From positions 1 to 6,765 of the forward strand of contig CADEHD010000118.1 of the NCBI GenBank assembly GCA_902827055.1: 6,765 nt of DNA. The letters are read 5' to 3'. Source of the DNA: an uncultured Chloroflexota bacterium. GTDB lineage: Bacteria; Chloroflexota; Dehalococcoidia; UBA2979. The translations under genes and the position numbers were made by a program. Below, in pieces: positions 5,616 through 6,765 of this stretch; the stretch's first letter is position 1, and each line of letters begins with the position of its first letter. A model generated the notes under the pieces. That model worked only from the letters and a program-made list of their open reading frames with translations. It was not told where the DNA came from and did no database searches.

Positions 5616-6305
5616 ATGAGCCCCGACAGCACGCGCGAACCGTCTTCTGACCTCCCCAACTCCGCGTCGCCCCCAACCGTGTCCTCGTCCGAGGCGTACG
5701 CGGCCTTCGAGGCTCGCCTGCGCGACTGGCTCCGGCACGACCGCGGCATTGAGGAGTGGCGCCGCCTCGCCCGCCTCGATGAGGACACAGCCCTCGTCTC
5801 CAAGTTCCAGGCTGGCTTCGCTCCACAGTTGCACGCGCTCCTCGAGGCACTCCCGGAGCTCATCGACGAGGACCTGGTGCTCGCCGCGTACGCGGACACG
5901 GCGGGTGCGGCGTCACCGGGGACGTTGCGCGTCGACGCGTGGGACCGCGCGATGCGCAGCCTCCTCGAGCGCGCCTGCACTCGGCTGGGGATTCCGGAGA
6001 CCGCCGACCAGCAGGCGTTCGTGCGCGTCGGGGTCGACTCCGTGCGTGCCCTCCTCGACTCCATCCTCTGGAGCGCACCCACCGTGGAGGATGCGTACGC
6101 ACCTGCCTCGGGCGAGCGCGAGGCATACCTCGATGTGACACGCGCGTTCGCCGGCCGTGACTTCTTCACTCGCAACTACGGCGTCTTCGAGGCACACCTG
6201 GTCCAGAACCACTGCCCGGGCTCGGCGTACGCCCGCGTCATGCTCGCGCAGGCCTGGCATGCCTGCACCGGCACCGCTGCGCCGACGCTCCCCGCCGCCG
6301 ACTAG
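5616..6305 (+). CDS. Uncharacterised soluble helical protein
   Basis: I do not recognise this 229-residue protein. Residues 1-24 are a Ser/Pro-rich, probably disordered head. From 26 on it looks largely alpha-helical, with no membrane segment or signal peptide. Acidic and arginine residues are common (EARLRDWLRHDRGIEEWRRL, 32-51). The last 50 residues are the most distinctive: FFTRNYGVFEAHLVQNHCPG and then AQAWHACTG, with two cysteines (C200, C217) and several histidines and aromatics. The ATG at 5616 is used, but no good ribosome binding site precedes it, so a different start is possible; a TTG at 5580 adds 12 residues. The frame is a believable gene because it is long, has balanced composition, and ends exactly against the convergent neighbour, overlapping it by four bases. 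It stands alone after the permease terminator. Confidence 0.7.
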   Translation: MSPDSTREPSSDLPNSASPPTVSSSEAYAAFEARLRDWLRHDRGIEEWRRLARLDEDTALVSKFQAGFAPQLHALLEALPELIDEDLVLAAYADTAGAASPGTLRVDAWDRAMRSLLERACTRLGIPETADQQAFVRVGVDSVRALLDSILWSAPTVEDAYAPASGEREAYLDVTRAFAGRDFFTRNYGVFEAHLVQNHCPGSAYARVMLAQAWHACTGTAAPTLPAAD

Positions 6306-6765
6306 GCCTCGAGGGCTGCGCGTATCGCGGCGAGTCCGGCGGCCGTGTCAGGCGCTGAGGCAGGTCGGAACACCTGCAGCGTGGCACCCGAGCTGTACCG
6401 CTCGAGGTCCACGAGCTCGAGGGACAGTCGGCGCCGCCCCTCGGGAAAGAGGCGCAGCCCGCCGCCGATGGCGACCGGGAACACCACGAGGCGCAACTCG
6501 TCGACCAGCTCGTGTTGCAGCAGAGCGCGGACCAGCATCGCGCTCCCCATCACGAGGATCGGGCCGCCCTCGGTGCCCTTGAGCGCGCGGACGGCCGGCA
6601 CCAGGTCGCCGTCTAGCCGCACCGCGTTCCACTCGAGCGGTGCGCGCCCCCGCGTGACCACGTGCTTCCGCATCCCGTTCATCTTGTCGGCGAACTCGCC
6701 CTCGCGGGGCGCCCACCCCTCTGCGAAGCCCTCGTAGGTGCGCCGCCCGAGCAGCAATGACTCCG
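6302..6765 (-). CDS. RibD C-terminal/dihydrofolate-reductase-like protein, partial (5' end off window)
   Basis: The visible 153 residues are the C-terminal part of a protein of the dihydrofolate-reductase-like/RibD C-terminal fold (YwjB/YyaP type). The frame is open to the right edge, reading ESLLLGRRTYEGFA at the cut; in family members this motif lies some tens of residues from the start, so the N-terminus with part of the nucleotide site is missing here. Other family marks are KHVVTRG, the GGPILVMGSAMLVRALL segment, HELVDELRLVVFPV and GGGLRLFPEG. An NAD(P)H-dependent reductase role is plausible from the fold, but these stand-alone members are mostly uncharacterised. The stop overlaps the stop of the convergent gene at 5616-6305 in the shared tetranucleotide CTAG. 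Confidence 0.85.
   Translation of the reverse strand, partial: ESLLLGRRTYEGFAEGWAPREGEFADKMNGMRKHVVTRGRAPLEWNAVRLDGDLVPAVRALKGTEGGPILVMGSAMLVRALLQHELVDELRLVVFPVAIGGGLRLFPEGRRRLSLELVDLERYSSGATLQVFRPASAPDTAAGLAAIRAALEA

Noticed and set aside
4276..5850. A 524-codon minus-strand open frame
   Set aside because: It is antisense to the DppB permease; the product is His/Asp/Arg-rich with no family features.

Overview
The window is GC-rich bacterial DNA (roughly two-thirds G+C by eye) with GTG as well as ATG starts, Shine-Dalgarno sites of GGAGG type and two intrinsic terminators. Gene content (a proline-rich Excalibur-type surface protein, a FrnE-type DsbA protein, a DinB-type protein, split MaoC proteins, a DppB-type permease) fits a free-living high-GC bacterium. 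A Chloroflexota lineage of the Dehalococcoidia/SAR202 kind is my guess, from general resemblance only. No rRNA, tRNA, CRISPR array, insertion sequence or phage gene is visible.

Layout. 15-1010 (-): membrane-anchored proline-rich protein with a degenerate Excalibur-like domain and a 12-copy PPPAE tail. 1206-1856 (+): FrnE/DsbA-family oxidoreductase whose active-site motif reads U-P-W-C, the first cysteine being encoded by an in-frame TGA at 1263-1265 followed by a SECIS-like hairpin. 1869-2354 (+): DinB-like four-helix protein in the same operon, closed by a strong terminator at 2449-2484. 2550-4218 (-): PHP-domain phosphoesterase and two small overlapping MaoC/hotdog genes, apparently one operon behind a recognisable promoter. 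4549-5499 (+): a lone DppB-type ABC permease with its own terminator. 5616-6305 (+): unrecognised helical protein. 6302-6765 (-): the C-terminal part of a RibD/dihydrofolate-reductase-like protein that runs off the right edge.

The standout is the probable selenoprotein at 1206-1856. Ordinary gene calling would start it at the GTG at 1323, downstream of the TGA, and lose the whole redox active site. Read through, the frame gives a complete family-length protein with a good ribosome binding site, the UGA exactly at a catalytic cysteine position, and a hairpin with a G-first loop at the expected distance. Its partner is a DinB-like protein, a superfamily that includes low-molecular-weight-thiol-dependent enzymes, so the operon may serve thiol or selenol redox chemistry (inference).
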